A stretch of DNA of 64,000 bases from Prosopocoilus inquinatus (GCA_036172665.1 CM069872.1:47850101-47914100), one strand, 5' to 3'; positions 47,831 through 61,200 are shown, counted from the stretch's first letter. A program made the numbers and translations. The notes: a model not told the origin generated them from the letters alone.

Positions 47831-49679
47831 TATGCTACATTAAAAAGTATAAACTTTCGCGTGCACAGGAGTCTTTAAGTACATGTATGTATGTATACAA
47901 TGTTACAAATCACTTACTGCATTTATTAGTGAACTTGAGCGCACAAATTAACTAACGTAATTATTTAATTAAAGACTGTTGGACGATAAAATTCCGAATA
48001 AAATTCATGCCGGTTTGATTTGATTTAGCGCACCGAGTTTCAAGCTAAATTTAACGCGATTTTTGTTCCATCCAAGTCTGCTCGCATTAAGGGCACCGGT
48101 GAGACTAATGGTGCAGAAACTGATACCAATCAAGATTAACAATGCACGCACACACCCACAGCTGTGTAATGAAAAGCAGTTAAATACATATTCATTTGTA
48201 GTCGAGCGTTTGTAACACTCGGTTGAATTTCATGAATAATAATAATTACTCTGGTATCACGTTAATTTCAGTATAGGTACCGGCCGAAACGTACTGTATA
48301 CATTTATATTTATTTTCTCTCGTTATTTTCCAAATTAGTGTTCGATTAAATCATTCCGGCTCACATACTTTGTCCTCGTTCGCTTAAATATTTGCACAGC
48401 GTCATCGAGGTGCAAACTCTACTCGTGCAGTAAATTACAGAGCAAGTTTGCAATATTTCACGATGTACATGGACAGACAAGTTAAGATAGTCGATGGATA
48501 GATAACGTGATAAGGCCTGTAAAACAAAATTCTGATTTCGTATAAATCATGCGAGGCCGCGCGGTGTAAAATGAAATTACACGTGAAAGACCGTGCCTGA
48601 AAAATTCACGGAACGTTCACTTACTGGGTAAACGGAGAGCTTCAGGTGAACGACTTATTTTGTTCTTTATGAAATACGCTTCAGCAAAATGAAGACCTCA
48701 TTTCGAAAGAATATATTCGCTCAGTATGAGCGGTTTATTTAGATTATCTTCAAAAGTCTTAGATGAAAGCTATTTCTTTTTTTTTAATCAACACCATTAG
48801 ATTTCAAATAATGCAAATGGAAGTAAGAAGAGAAGCTTACTCATGTCAAACAAGTCGCAATTGGTAAGAGGAAAAAATGCATTTGCACACTTACCAACTT
48901 GAGTCAAAGAATGGCGTATCTAAGCTATAACAAATGACGACTCACAATCCTTTGAATCTTTGAAATTGTTTTTTTTTTTTTTGAGTTTCACGCAGTGGAT
49001 GAAATACGATATTAACTCAAGTCTTTATAGTTCGTTTTCTCTTGAGCAATGGAAAGCTGACGATGCGATTCGGACGAACGTGGGAAGATTTTTGAAAAAA
49101 CATTGCAAAACGAGACATCACTACGCCCCCTGTGGGATTGTTGTAAAAGCGTATCTCAGGGAGGCGGGGTGACGTATCACAGAAGTTGATAAAACAATTA
49201 ACATTTGGATTCTGAGAGCTTAAAAGTAAAAGCACGCATCTTATTTAGTTCCGGGCAATTTTTAATTGAACTCCAGATTCAATCTTCTTTTTTAAACCGT
49301 TCCGAGTTCCGAGTCTTATCACTTGTTTCTTTTATATATAAGATCATTGCGATCACGTATTATGAGAAAATTATTATTAGACTCCGGTTAGCAAGTCGAA
49401 TCAATACTTGAAAACTAATCTTTGCCAGACCAAAAATTGTTGTTTCTCTCTCCCTTTTATCATTATATTTTGTAAAGTTATATTTTCTTATGTTTAAGGT
49501 TACTGGAATTATAAAAGATTTATTTTGTAAATTATCTACAAGTTAATGGTTATTATTTCGTTATTTTTTTATTGTCTTTTCATTCTGCTCTTTTAACATA
49601 TTTGTTAATATTACCATTCTCTTTTATTTCATTAAATTTAAGTACATACATTCACTACCTTCAGTATTTAGTCGAGAGA

Positions 49680-49925
49680 AAAACTTCATGACGAGAGAGA
49701 CAAAGAGAGACAAGAATTTGGCAATCTTAATACAAGCAACGGCCCTGTTTCGACCTTTCGAGGAAAACACGTTTATCTGTTATTTCGCCTGTATTAAGTT
49801 CACTCGGTACCCTCAATAAGTATTCCTGAGAAAAAAATCTTTATAAGTCAAGAGACAATGAGAGAGGAGAATTTGACCATTTTCAGACGATTTACGGTCC
49901 TGTTTTGATGTCACGAGGAAATACC
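49680..49925. repeat. Diverged direct repeat, about 145-bp spacing
   Basis: GAGACAAAGAGAGACAAGAATTT with GGCCCTGTTTCGA, CGAGGAAA on the first side recurs as GAGACAATGAGAGAGGAGAATTT with GGTCCTGTTTTGA and CGAGGAAA on the second. The similarity is patchy. Confidence 0.4.
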
Positions 49926-51683
49926 GTCGTGAGAGTATTTTTCAGCTTTCAACTCAAACTAGCTACCGAATAAGAAAATCGTCTTCTAGCGTGGCTCGTT
50001 GATCAAAAGGGCAGGTTGAGTTATCTGTAAAGCGGGGGTGGGTCCGTTGTTGATCAGTACAGAATGCAAATGTGCATTCAAAAAGCAAAGCTTTTAATAA
50101 AAATAAAAATAAAAAAATTAAAAGAAAAAATAAAGCAAATCTAGGCACCTGTTGTATTCCTAATCAAAAAGTTGTAAACAATTCCCAGACGGGATAATAG
50201 TGTTCAGAAGCGTATAGAAGTGCACTTATTACCACAACCTCGAAAATAATCTTCTACGTTAAGAAGGAATGACTCATAATAAAAGCACGTTTTCCTGTGC
50301 TTCGAGTGCACGTTATAAAATGCAACATATGATATCATTCCAACAGCTTTCAGACGAGAAGTATGTCAACATTTATGGTTTGAGAAAAGACGATTTTCTT
50401 TTTAACGTCTAGAGTCTAAAGCAAGTAGATGGATGGCTTTTACCAAATTCATGGCGACAAATTACATATTATTATTAGCAGGGAAAAGAATTTCAGGACA
50501 CTTAGTATTGGTCGCTTTACGCCAAATGTACCATTTACTCCTGCCACCTCTTCGCGGCCTCCGAAACAATGCATTGAATTGTTATTGAGTGGGAGAGGAA
50601 GGAGTGCAATGCAAGCGTTCGCACGTTGTGAGCGAGATTCAATTTTCGTACCGTTCCCGAAACAACTGGCCTGAATTCCTTTCCCTGATTATTAGTATAT
50701 TCTTCGACTTACACTAAGTGACTTCGCTGGTAATTTAGATTTATAACCGGTTGCTTAACGTCAAACTCGGAACAATTCGTAATCTTACGATGAAATATAA
50801 AATATTTAACACAATTACAACTTCATTATTGAACAAACTTTTCCAACGGTAATTAACTGTTCGTTATTTCTAGCAACAACAACGGCTAAAAATAAAATCT
50901 CGTGTCAGCCGCAGTTGAACTTCAACATTATTTGCGAAAGTCATTTTTCACCGTGGAAACTGCGTAATATAACGATAATTAACCACGGCTTCCACCGGCT
51001 GCATGAATAAATGTTGATAACCATGTGTATGCATCAGTTAAATCTCTGAAAGTGCAAGAATGAATCTTTTTCAACTCCGGGAGAAAGAGGATGCAGTGAG
51101 TGCAGCCGCCGTAATTGCGTTTCTCGCTTATTCCCGTCCTGTGTATCAATTAAACCTTTGAATTCGCCTCAAAATGCGAGAATAAATTTTTCTGTCTGGA
51201 GAAACGGTGCAGTTCGCTAGTTGTAATTAAATGCGACAAAAAAATTGCGACTCGCGTTTATTCTCGTCGACTTTAATTGCGCTAATGGACGGTATAAAAG
51301 AGTATTATGGTAGAAATTCAATGAAATTCTCTCGCTAATAATGAGTTTTGTGCATTAAGGTAATACGAAAGCGCGTTACGGACGTGTTGTGAAACGCAAG
51401 CTTTTAAGAGTCACCTTGGGAATTCTGAATTTTCGAGGAATAATCATGATTCGATGTAGATGTTTTCTATTCCATTTTGCCGTTCATTTTCGACTTTGCG
51501 CAATATTTTTCCAATTTAATGAAAAGACTGCGCGTTTCTAACGCCAGAACTACGCCTGTGTTAACCGTCAAAAGGACACCAACGTATCACTTAACGCGAG
51601 AAAAAATTAACGCGTTAATTATTTTTAATATATGGAGAGTTGTCTTGTGCGCTTGAATTTACATGCATGAAGCCGAACGCCTG

Positions 51684-51800
51684 GTCGTGCTGGTGGGGGT
51701 GTCCGTGCGGTCGCTCATGACGTCAGGCCACACTATGGCGATTTTGATTGGTCGTGATATACGGTGCATGCGCAGTCGGCGCCGTTACCATAACAACGCA
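51684..51800. promoter_or_regulatory. Promoter-like cluster: CRE, CCAAT, NRF1-like, X-box-like
   Basis: A CpG-richer segment holds a perfect CRE, TGACGTCA (51718-51725), a reversed CCAAT box, ATTGG (51747-51751), a partial NRF1 site, GCATGCGCA (51766-51774), and GTTACCATAACAAC (51784-51797), which fits the RFX X-box pattern. No clear exon starts on either side. It may be an intronic enhancer or an alternative promoter; the X-box-like string also occurs in a palindrome at 19911, so a mobile-element origin for that part is possible. Confidence 0.35.
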
Positions 51801-53739
51801 ACTATCACGTTAATTTTAAACGGAGCTTCACCTTGGATATACCTAACATCCGTCCGATATAACTTAAATTAAAGAATAATAAAAATAATAACCAAACGAT
51901 AAGTGCAGCCATACTTCGTTATTTTTTCCTCATACTGTATTAATAAAAATCTCATATAACGTGATTGTGAGATCAGATTCTTTTGTTGTTGTTTTGCGAG
52001 TTAACACTTCATTTAATATTCGGGAAGTAGGTACTAAATCAGTAATAAAGTTTAAACTGCTTACGTACACACTTACGAAGTTGTCTGCTGGCCATAAATA
52101 TATGCACATGAGGAATTTATGAAGCATTGCGTTCAACTCGAAGCCTCAACAGATAGGGTCGATTTGACAAAAAAATAAATAAATAACAGTGAATACATGT
52201 GAACAACTTCCTGAAATTGTTTAAATTTTAACTCGAACTTTCAGTTTAACAATCCGATCTAGATACCGTCTCGTCTATGTATTATTCAAATTTGAAAGTT
52301 CGCGGTACGTAGGTTCGTTATACTTTAAAATATTGTATGCGCTCGGAGTGCACGAAGAACGAACGACAGGATAGTTATGAGCTGAAACTTTTAAATACTT
52401 CAAGCCCCTGTTGTATTTTACATAATTCACGAAATGGGTAGCAGGCGACTGGATTCGCATTATCATTGATAATCTAGAGGATCGTTAACGTCACAGGATT
52501 CGTGCGCTTTTACGATGTCTCTGGCAGACATGCTAGTGTTTTTAAATAAATTATGTTCAATATGTTCAAGACTAAACTTGCATCATTGAAAAGATTTTTG
52601 GAATATAGGTTTTGGTTGTTCGCAGTTTATTTTATAACCATGTACACCTACCGAAAGGGTAGAGAAATGATACACACTGTAGAATATCAGATCTAAACTT
52701 AAACAAACATTACTTTTTCGGTGATACACATAATAACTGAGCTGATGTTACAAATCATGTCCAGATTATGTACACGGCTAAAGTACACATCCATTACGTG
52801 ATTACGTACATGTAAACATAACAACCAAGATTAAATCTTTAATAGACCCTACAGTGAACCATTATTCACTAATTAATTAAATTTCTAATGAAGAATCGTA
52901 ATGTAAATCACAAGGCCAGTCAGTTATCGCTTCTTCTTTTTGATAGTTCATTGATACAAGAAATTTTTTCACATTACAAACTTTCTCAACCATTCGATAG
53001 GTACAGCTCCGTAAAATACTCGTATAACGTAATTTTTATGACAGTTCACACATAAAAGTATTTATTTCAGTTAAAATAAATTACTAAGCTTGAGTCAAGC
53101 GTATTGTCGTTTCGTATGTACGTTAAAATATATTTTCTTTTTCTTCATTAGAGATGCTTGTTGTTGCTTTCTTGATTTAAATTCACGGCCTATTTGGTTT
53201 TACTGTAACTAAAAGAAGTGTCAATTGCATCTGTTTTATTATTAAAAACGATGAATTGAATTAGGACGTCATTCATTTACTTCCCTTATTAATCATTTAC
53301 CAACTTGATTTTATTTTGCTTTTATTTGAACGATCATTTTGATCTTGCATTCATAAATAGTCAATCGCTTAAACGTTATTCGTTTGTTTTCTTTTTTAAT
53401 TTACTTCTCGACTTGGTTGTCACTCTTACTTTTATTTATTCGATTGATAGTTTGATGTTCCAAACCTCGTCGTGGCGTTCGTTCGTTTTAAATGCGCCAA
53501 CCGACTATTACCATTATTTATTTCTTTTAATTGGTTATCTCTCTGCCATTATTTATTTCTTGACTGTCTCTTCTTATGTATTGTATTTATTTTTACCTTT
53601 TTGTTTTGCCCGTCGACTTTTGTTTTTTTTTTCGCCCATCGATTTATGTCAGTTTTCTGAGTTTCGATTCACTTCACTTTCATTTCGTCTTCCGTGTCTT
53701 CTTTTTTTTTTCAATTTTTCATTAATTTTGTTTTCGAAT

Positions 53740-54180
53740 TGATCGAGTGTCATTTGTTTTTTTTTTTCAGTTTGTTTACCAATTTTTGTTTTTAGTTTGG
53801 CTTTATTTTACTTGTTTAACTGAAAAGAATTTTTTTTTTTATCGTCACAAAGCATTCTTTCTTACGTCTTTTAAGTCTCTGTTTTAAGTTCGTTTTGCGT
53901 TTTCTTTTTGAATATATCGATTGTCGTTTGTTTTTTTTTTTTTAATTGGGCTTTACATTTACTTGTTTTAACCGAGAAGACGATTCTTTTATTACTATTA
54001 TAAAGCCTTCGTTGCGTTCTTTTTTCAATCTCGTATTCCTCTTCTGTGTGTTCTCTTTTTATTTCATTGTGCGTTTTGTTTTTGGATTGATCGGTTGTCA
54101 TTTGTTTTTTTTTATTATTTTTTTAATTGAGCTTTACCTTACTTGTTAAACTGAGAAGAAGGTTCTTTCGACGTTTAAGG
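53740..54180. repeat. Pyrimidine-rich degenerate tandem array, about 174-bp period
   Basis: TCGAGTGTCATTTG (53743), TCGATTGTCGTTTG (53917) and TCGGTTGTCATTTG (54091) recur at 174-base steps, each followed by a T run and then by ACTTGTT(T)AA-type and GAGAAGA-type motifs. Long T runs on one strand create spurious open frames at 53305-53742 and 53946-54149. T-rich sequence without a clear period extends back to about 53300. Confidence 0.75.
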
Positions 54181-55170
54181 AAACTGTCGCGTTGATTGAG
54201 AATTTTCTTTAAAATAAAATAATAATCGGCGAAAATAAATGTTTGTTTACGGTGTCAAGCTTATTAATGTTTATAATCATTAAAAGAGAACAATTTCGTA
54301 CTTTTTTTAAATTAAAAAAAACAGCTTTCTTGCAACACTGTAATAAAATTAACTGCACTTTGAATAAAGTATGAAAAAAAAAACACATTGAATAAAGTAT
54401 GGAAAAAACAGTGTTTGTTGTTGTTGTTGTGTGTCATTCAAATGATCCATCAAAATCAAAGAGTTGAATCTGATTCGAATGTTGACGTCAGTTTGTTTAT
54501 GTTTAAGTCATATTGTTCAGTCGTTGGTAAAATCGGACATGATAGTTGAGATAAATGTGAAAAATTCAAAATTTCGTAATACGTAATCAAACCTTCACGT
54601 ATCATTTTGATGGAGCGTCAAATCTGACAAAACCGTAGCAGGATAGAGTAATTTGAATGACGTTTAGAAACGTCACTCTTAGAATCATTGCATTGTCAAA
54701 ACCTTATATTTGTTTCAAGGACCGCGACTGTACAATAATTTAAAATTATGGTAACATGTATAAGGAGAAAGTTTTAAAGATGATGGTTTTCTGGCACTAA
54801 AATAATGTTAGTTGATATTGAAAAGGTTTTTCCTCTTGTCAAGTTAATCCTTGGACACACTGTATGTGTAAGTACATATTTCAGAATAAATTCCTTCCAC
54901 ATTGCCATGCTGAAATATGTATAGTTGCATGCACTACTGAAGATGTAGAATGACAAGAATGGTTGCTGACGCATAGAAAATATTTTCATTATTCTAAATA
55001 CGTGTACTTTCGTAACTATTTCCACATCTTTTACACAAAATTATACAAATATGAAACATGAAATGTTTTTGTTGTATAAACCGGATTTAAATTTGCATAA
55101 TAGCGGAGTAGCAAAACTAAGGAATTTAAACTTTATCCGTAAACAATTTTTTTTTTTGGGAATTACAAAG

Positions 55171-55370
55171 GCCTAGGACTGAGCTGCACCGACGTCGTTG
55201 TTAAGTAATCCAGGATTAAACATAGAATTTTGTTTTTTGGAAATTACAAAAGCCTAGGACTGAGTTGCACTGACGTCGTTGTTAAGTAATCCAGGATTAA
55301 ACATAGGACTTTCTATACGTTAATTCGTGATTAACTTTAATAAGTGTCGGTGCAACTGGACCTAGGTGAC
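55171..55370. mobile_element. MITE with an internal 81-bp tandem repeat
   Basis: The left tip CCTAGGACTGAGCTGCACCG and the right tip read backwards, CCTAGGTCCAGTTGCACCG, are inverted repeats. GCCTAGGACTGAG occurs at 55171 and again at 55252, each followed by the same 50-odd bases (ACGTCGTTGTTAAGTAATCC and more), so the left end has been duplicated in tandem. Related to the GGGCCAGTTGCAC family. Confidence 0.75.
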
Positions 55371-55498
55371 CCAATATAAATTTGTTAAACTTATTTAAAA
55401 TTAAAATGGGAAGCTTCATTTACATAAAATGAAACGTTCGCTCTCGAGAAGGTATTTCAAAGAAAGCCCCCACTAAATAAAAAGTTACTACAAACTAA

Positions 55499-55696
55499 GG
55501 GTAAGTTCACCACGAAGCTGTGATGATAGATGATAACGGAGATTTCGAATAACGCTGATACAATGAAACACGGATTCAAGTGCTTGTGTTTATATCCGAG
55601 CTTCTAGTATAAGCGCTCATATAAGCGATTGTAGCAATGAGAAATAAACGGGCAGAAAATGCCATCTATCATCACAGCTCCATTGTGAACTGACCC
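55499..55696. mobile_element. MITE, PIF/Harbinger-like, TAA target duplication
   Basis: The left end GGGTAAGTTCACCACGAAGC and right end read backwards GGGTCAGTTCACAATGGAGC continue in parallel through TGTGATGATAGATG. TAA flanks both sides (55496-55498 and 55697-55699). 198 bp, no coding capacity. Confidence 0.8.
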
Positions 55697-57474
55697 TAAG
55701 CGAACACCCTAAGTAACTGGCGACTTGAATGTTTCCGAAATTCGGTCACTATTTAGACAAATTTACCCTCAACAGGTCGGCCAACAGCTGACCAACTGTT
55801 GTTCAACGATGTTTGCTTAGTTTGGACCCACTATTTGAGTACATCAACGGTTTCAAAAATTGTAAATACCACTACGTTGATTTCATTTTTAGTCCTACAA
55901 ACATATTACTATAAGAATCGACATTTTCCTCAATAGTTAATTTTATTTATTGTCATAGAAATAAATGCAGACGAGCCTGTACAATAAAAAAAAATGAATC
56001 AACTCGACTATGCAAGCCTTAATTTAATGCTTTTTCTACTGATTGATTATGTTTTTGTATCAAATTTAAAGAAAAATGGCTTTAGACTGATTATCTGAAT
56101 TTTATTCGAATTTTTGAAATCATCTTCATTCGCGTAATTTTATTAGAACGTATGAGCAGCTAATGTAATATACTGTATCTCAAATTACATTCACCGCGCC
56201 TTTGTTAGTTCAATTGATTAGTGACGAAACTAGATGAACCTAAATGCGTTGGCTGCAGTTTAATTTATCTAATTATAATCTGCAGCGTCCACTATGTCAC
56301 TCAACCGATATTAGCAACTACACCGGAGGCTTTGAAACTATAATCTGATATTACTATCGAAATCTACCTTGTTCGGGGTGTTTATTAATATCAGTTTCAA
56401 CCCATGACGGTGTACAATTTCAAAGTAAACTCGATTTGCATTTCCCTCCCTGTGTTATTTTTGAAATAATTAAACGACCCTAATAAACGTAATTAATTCT
56501 ACAAAAATAAAAAAGAAATAAACAACGAGAACGTTTAAATGGGTTTTAAAAAATTCCCTCCGGAAATTAAATTTAATTACGTAGAACTAAGGGAAAATTA
56601 ATTAAAAGTATTAAATTGCATGTCACCACATCCAAGAAATTTGAAGACAAGATGCCCCGGGTTGTTTACCGTCCGCATCGCCCTCGGATCTTTCAAATTT
56701 GCCTTAATTTTTTACGCCTACGACCCCCCCGGATTATTTCGGCGCTCAGGAGAAGTCGGTCGAATCAGGATTTATCTTCCGCAAAGTTTGACCTGCAAAA
56801 ACTTTTGAAAGACAAGACTTTTAACTAAAAAATATGTAAATCTGAGTGATTTGTTATGCGAAATCGAGCCGGAAGGAAACGGGAGGGAATTCGCGAACAG
56901 ACAAGTAAGCGGCCACGTCCTTCCAAGTAACAATTCATCACGCAACGAGTTTACGTAATAATTGTATAAAAGTGTAATATTTCTTTCGCCCCTTGATAAA
57001 TGCTTCACGACCGTTACCAATTTATCAGAATTTACCGCCTTAGCTCACTCAGGATTTTATCTGGTAACTAGAACAAATAAATAGGACGCCTCTGGGGGTT
57101 TGTTTACTACAGGGATCATCCCATAATAAATATACGTATACACGTATAACATTTGAAACAATATGTCATACGAACTGTTAGAATTTAAATATACTCGTAT
57201 GTACGCGTAGTTTACTTACTTCGATACATAATCAGGGCTATACTCTAACATGGATATGCATATCAATTGATATGGTCTTCAATAATTGAAGAGAATTTGA
57301 TAAGACTTCATAACAATTCAAGTCAATTTCCAACTGCCAATTGAAAAGAGATGCATATTAACTTGATGTCACACTTGATCGGATTGCAAGTTGTTACGAA
57401 ACCGTTCACAGAATACTGTTTTTGCAAGGTCACTTGATTCATAGCACTAACAAGTCTACATCATTGTTACAGAA

Positions 57475-57628
57475 TAGCAGAGATGACTCGTGTATAACAT
57501 ATTTGGGTAGTCGGCAGACTTACTCCCAGAGCGCTTGCTTTGTCTAACACATGTGAACAAGGAACAAACAATACGTAGCGTACATCGGTCGCCTACCCAA
57601 ATTCGTATGCACGAGTCGTCGCTGCAGA
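57475..57628. repeat. Inverted-repeat element (MITE-like)
   Basis: GATGACTCGTGTATA and ATTTGGGTAG on the left pair with CTACCCAAAT and TATGCACGAGTCGTC on the right. Arms about 35 bp. Confidence 0.7.
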
Positions 57629-59463
57629 ATAGACCCCATTTTATCCTGAAAATATTTGAGTGTGATCTGTTTTCATTTTTATATTAACTCAGATCCTTCA
57701 TTCCTCCGTCACAATGGAATTTTCAATCTAACAGCTTGTAAAAAAACAAGAAACTTTACAATATGTAAAAGGGAATTTCTATGGCCAAATAAAGTTATGT
57801 GTACTACCTACATCAAAACGTGTACTGTCGCTTAGGGCAGATGACTTCAAAACTGTCCGTAATTTTGCAGTAATTGTGAGCCTGTGAAATTTACGCAAAT
57901 ACGTCACGTGTTGTTTCAGTCATTAAGGTTTTCGTTACTTATACGTATAGCGTCCAGCGCTGTAGTCGCTGGTTTTTGCTTAGCAAAGCAGAATCCGTGT
58001 TATTGGCAGACAGCGCAAGTCGATCCATTCGTAGAGACTTCTGGATTGAAAAGGATTCCCGTTGGACAATTATTTCTGGCGTCCATAAACAAATTATCGA
58101 AGTTCGACCCAACACCCTCATCCCCATTTCAGCTAGGGAATTCCGCATATAGCTTACTTCAACTCTCCATATTCGTGACATGTTTTGCTAAAGCTTTCAA
58201 GTAAGTCGAGGAGCAATTACCTAACAACTGATATGTACTATTTATTTTTCTGTTTGTAACCAAATATAAATGAGGAATAAGAATCGAATTGGAAAAGATT
58301 ACGGACATGGTTATGAAGTTGGGGAAGTTGGGAAAATAAATATTGAATACTGAACTCTAAATTCTATCCTATGTGTAACTATAGAGCTGAGGCAATTTAT
58401 ATTTGAGGTTAACAACTTTAGCAAATGCATTTCAAAAATATATACAGTTAAGAAATATCAATAATTTTAATGAACCAATTAATTCATCATGAGAAACTAA
58501 ACTGGGAAAATAACTTAAAAATTACTTTCACGAATACTTAACTATTATACTTGTATTTCACAGAAATATACTTTCAGTACTAGATTTTTAAGAAACTTTT
58601 ACGGAAAATGCGGACCTAAAAGAAACAATGAGTATATTTCAGGATTAACCATTAACGAAGGGTGTTGTTCATGGTCGTTAAAATGTTCAGGAAATATGGA
58701 CGTAATTGTGGTTTAGTTAAGTATCCTACAAAGCAACGCTAATTGGATTATTTAATAAGACGCTATTAAATTTAAGCTGAAAGAGGCAGGAACGATTTTA
58801 AATTTAATCAGAGAAGCAGATTGTCTCCGAAATTCATAATTGCGAAATTAAATTTTTAACCCGAATCGCACGGACGCTAATTGGAAACGAACCCTATTAT
58901 TCGATAATACATTTTTAAACCAAATTGGCCGTCGCTATTTATTCTCTTTAATTGAATTGCATTGGCTGCAATTACACCTTCATTAAAATTTATACACTTC
59001 CGACTCCTCCCTCTCAGAACGTTACGTTTCCGGAATTCATCCCGAGGGAACCTCAGAATAATGCAATTTGAAAAGCTTTCTACAAAATCGATAGACTAAC
59101 TGAATCGTGCCGAAGGCAGAATACGAAATGAAACTATCAACAAGAACGTACTCATCACTGAATAATTAATACTAATGTTTATGATAAGTGCTGAGAGGAC
59201 ATCCAAAAGAATTAGTTTCATTATACATGTACTTCTGTGCGTGGGAGAACATATTCTCTTCGTCAAAGATTATTATGAGATATGAATTAACTATTATAAA
59301 ACATGTGACTATTTCTGCAAGGACATTGTATAAAATTGAATTAATTAGATGTCGCTGTTTCGCTGTTCGTTTTCTCAACTTCTTATATGAAACTACAAAA
59401 AAAAACATGTCAAAAGAACTAGAAAGAGAAAAGAGCTTTTGCATTAACGTGTATGTGTACAAA

Positions 59464-59689
59464 CATACAGTTCAATTCAGGAAAAACATACCTATACGGA
59501 ACTCGTCTGTTTCAAATAATTGCACTACGTTAATCAACACTACGCGAATTTTTATGTTTCGGAAATACATCATTAAATCAAGTTCAATAATGAAATTAAT
59601 AATAGTGCTAACTAACGTAGTGCAATTATTTGAAACAGACAAGTTCCGTGTATGACGTGCATGTATTCTTTCCTGAATTGAACAGTATG
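59464..59689. mobile_element. MITE, family copy B (mate at 13572-13774)
   Basis: Long inverted repeats of about 75 bp: CATACAGTTCAATTCAGGA, CGGAACT and TGTTTCAAATAATTGCACTA on the left have their mirrors TAGTGCAATTATTTGAAACA, AGTTCCG and TCCTGAATTGAACAGTATG on the right. The 155-residue frame 59188-59655 crosses this element and is not considered a gene. Confidence 0.8.
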
Positions 59690-59787
59690 TACAGTCGTGA
59701 GCATTAAATTTTGGTCATTACTGTCAACCAAGAACAAATCGTCGACAATCAATGATGACCAAAATTTATTGATCGCGATTACGTATA
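59690..59787. mobile_element. Small inverted-repeat element abutting copy B
   Basis: TTAAATTTTGGTCAT near the left pairs with GATGACCAAAATTTATTG near the right; outer parts CAGTCGTGAGCA and TGATCGCGATTACG pair only partly. Possible TA at both sides. Confidence 0.45.
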
Positions 59788-60873
59788 TTGTACCAACGGG
59801 ACAAAGCAGGTATGTTCTTTTCGGGAATATCTTTTGTGAATTCTTTCGAGAACTGTACAAATCTGTAAGCATCACACTTCAATTTCAACGCTGCCGCTGA
59901 AAAATATTATGTTACGCATTAATCATTCCAATTTGATATTGTTATTGACTTCTATAAAGATGAACGAAGCGCGTGATATAAAGCAGTATTACATTTACTT
60001 TTATTTCAGCTCGTGAAGTCAGCTTGAAAGGGTTATCATTTCTAATGAATTTTATAAATAAATTTTACGTCCTGTGACAGTTGGAAACGTAAAATCCCTT
60101 TGAGTGTCGGATAATAAAAACGTGCCGTAAAATAAAATTGCGCCGGAAACTCATAGAAACGTATTTTACATGGCCGGCAATTCGGTATAACATCGGCGAT
60201 TTTAGGAATTATAGTTGACGTTTACGGATTTAACGATGCGTTAGGCCATTCTGATTCGCCAGTATTAAGCTTCAACGATTTAAAAATATTATATGAATAT
60301 CCATCTCTCGGTTTCGTACATTTGGAGTTTCACATTAAAAAAAAGCAATACATGCAAAATCGAATTCGAATAGGTATAACTCGAGTAATTCACAGTAAAC
60401 TATAATCTTCGTTTATATCTGGATACAAGTCGTAAAGTTCTGCCGGAGTCGAGGCTATAAATATTCGCCTAACGAACTCTAACACCGCATATAATTTATT
60501 GTTCCGGCATAGTCGACTCGTGGCAAAATACAGATGTCGCGGAAGACATGAAAAATGCAATTTATCGGGAACTCGGAATTAATTACGTCTGTCTCTCGCC
60601 GTTTGGTCCTCACATTCGACGAGCGAGTTCGCGCTCCAAAGGAACAACAAAACGTTCGTAGAAAGAGCACCGGATAAAATTGGCTATAAAAGCTCCGGAT
60701 TCATAGCGAGAATAGGTCGTCGAATGGCTGTTAAAAATTTATCGTTTTTCAATTACATTCTGAAATTGGAATTGTATAAAACGTGAAGAACGCTATTAAC
60801 AAATAATTCGGGCAAATAAACTTCATCGCATTTAAATTGAGCGATTGATTTTATATGACGAGCTACACTTAAA

Positions 60874-61061
60874 GCGCCAGTTATACCGAGGGAGTTCAAC
60901 GCGACGTTCAACTGAACCAGGTTCAAGATAAACAAAACCACATCAAATTTTATTTAGGAATGCACTAATTACCATATATCCTTAAAATCAAATGCGAATT
61001 TGTTCACTTTGAACTTGGTTCAGTTGAACGTCCCCTTGAACCGCGTTGGTACAACTGGCCC
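60874..61061. mobile_element. MITE, GGGCCAGTTG family, about 57-bp inverted repeats
   Basis: GCGCCAGTTATACC with GACGTTCAACTGAACCAGGT on the left; read backwards from the right, GGGCCAGTTGTACC with GACGTTCAACTGAACCAAGT. TTA lies just outside the right end (61062-61064) and nearby on the left. Confidence 0.75.
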
Positions 61062-61200
61062 TTACTGTATTATCAGTTGCGAATGCACAAAAATAATTTA
61101 TCTATAGCGCGTTACAACCTTAGTATGAAGTAGGGCTACACGCATCCCTTTCAAGCTACCTTTATCTCTCCGAATTCTTCATAAGACCTGCACTGCATTC

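Noticed and set aside
50540..50585. Minus-strand IVSEAAKRW, resembling TVAEAAKMW of the missing exon
   Set aside because: A stop follows two codons later and the residues before it do not match; judged a coincidence.
53305..53742. 145-residue Phe/Leu-rich plus-strand frame that looks like a membrane protein
   Set aside because: It is produced by T-rich sequence next to a pyrimidine tandem array; amino-acid content simply follows the T runs.
59188..59655. 155-residue plus-strand open frame
   Set aside because: Half of it lies in the inverted repeats of a MITE (59464-59689), and no domain is visible.
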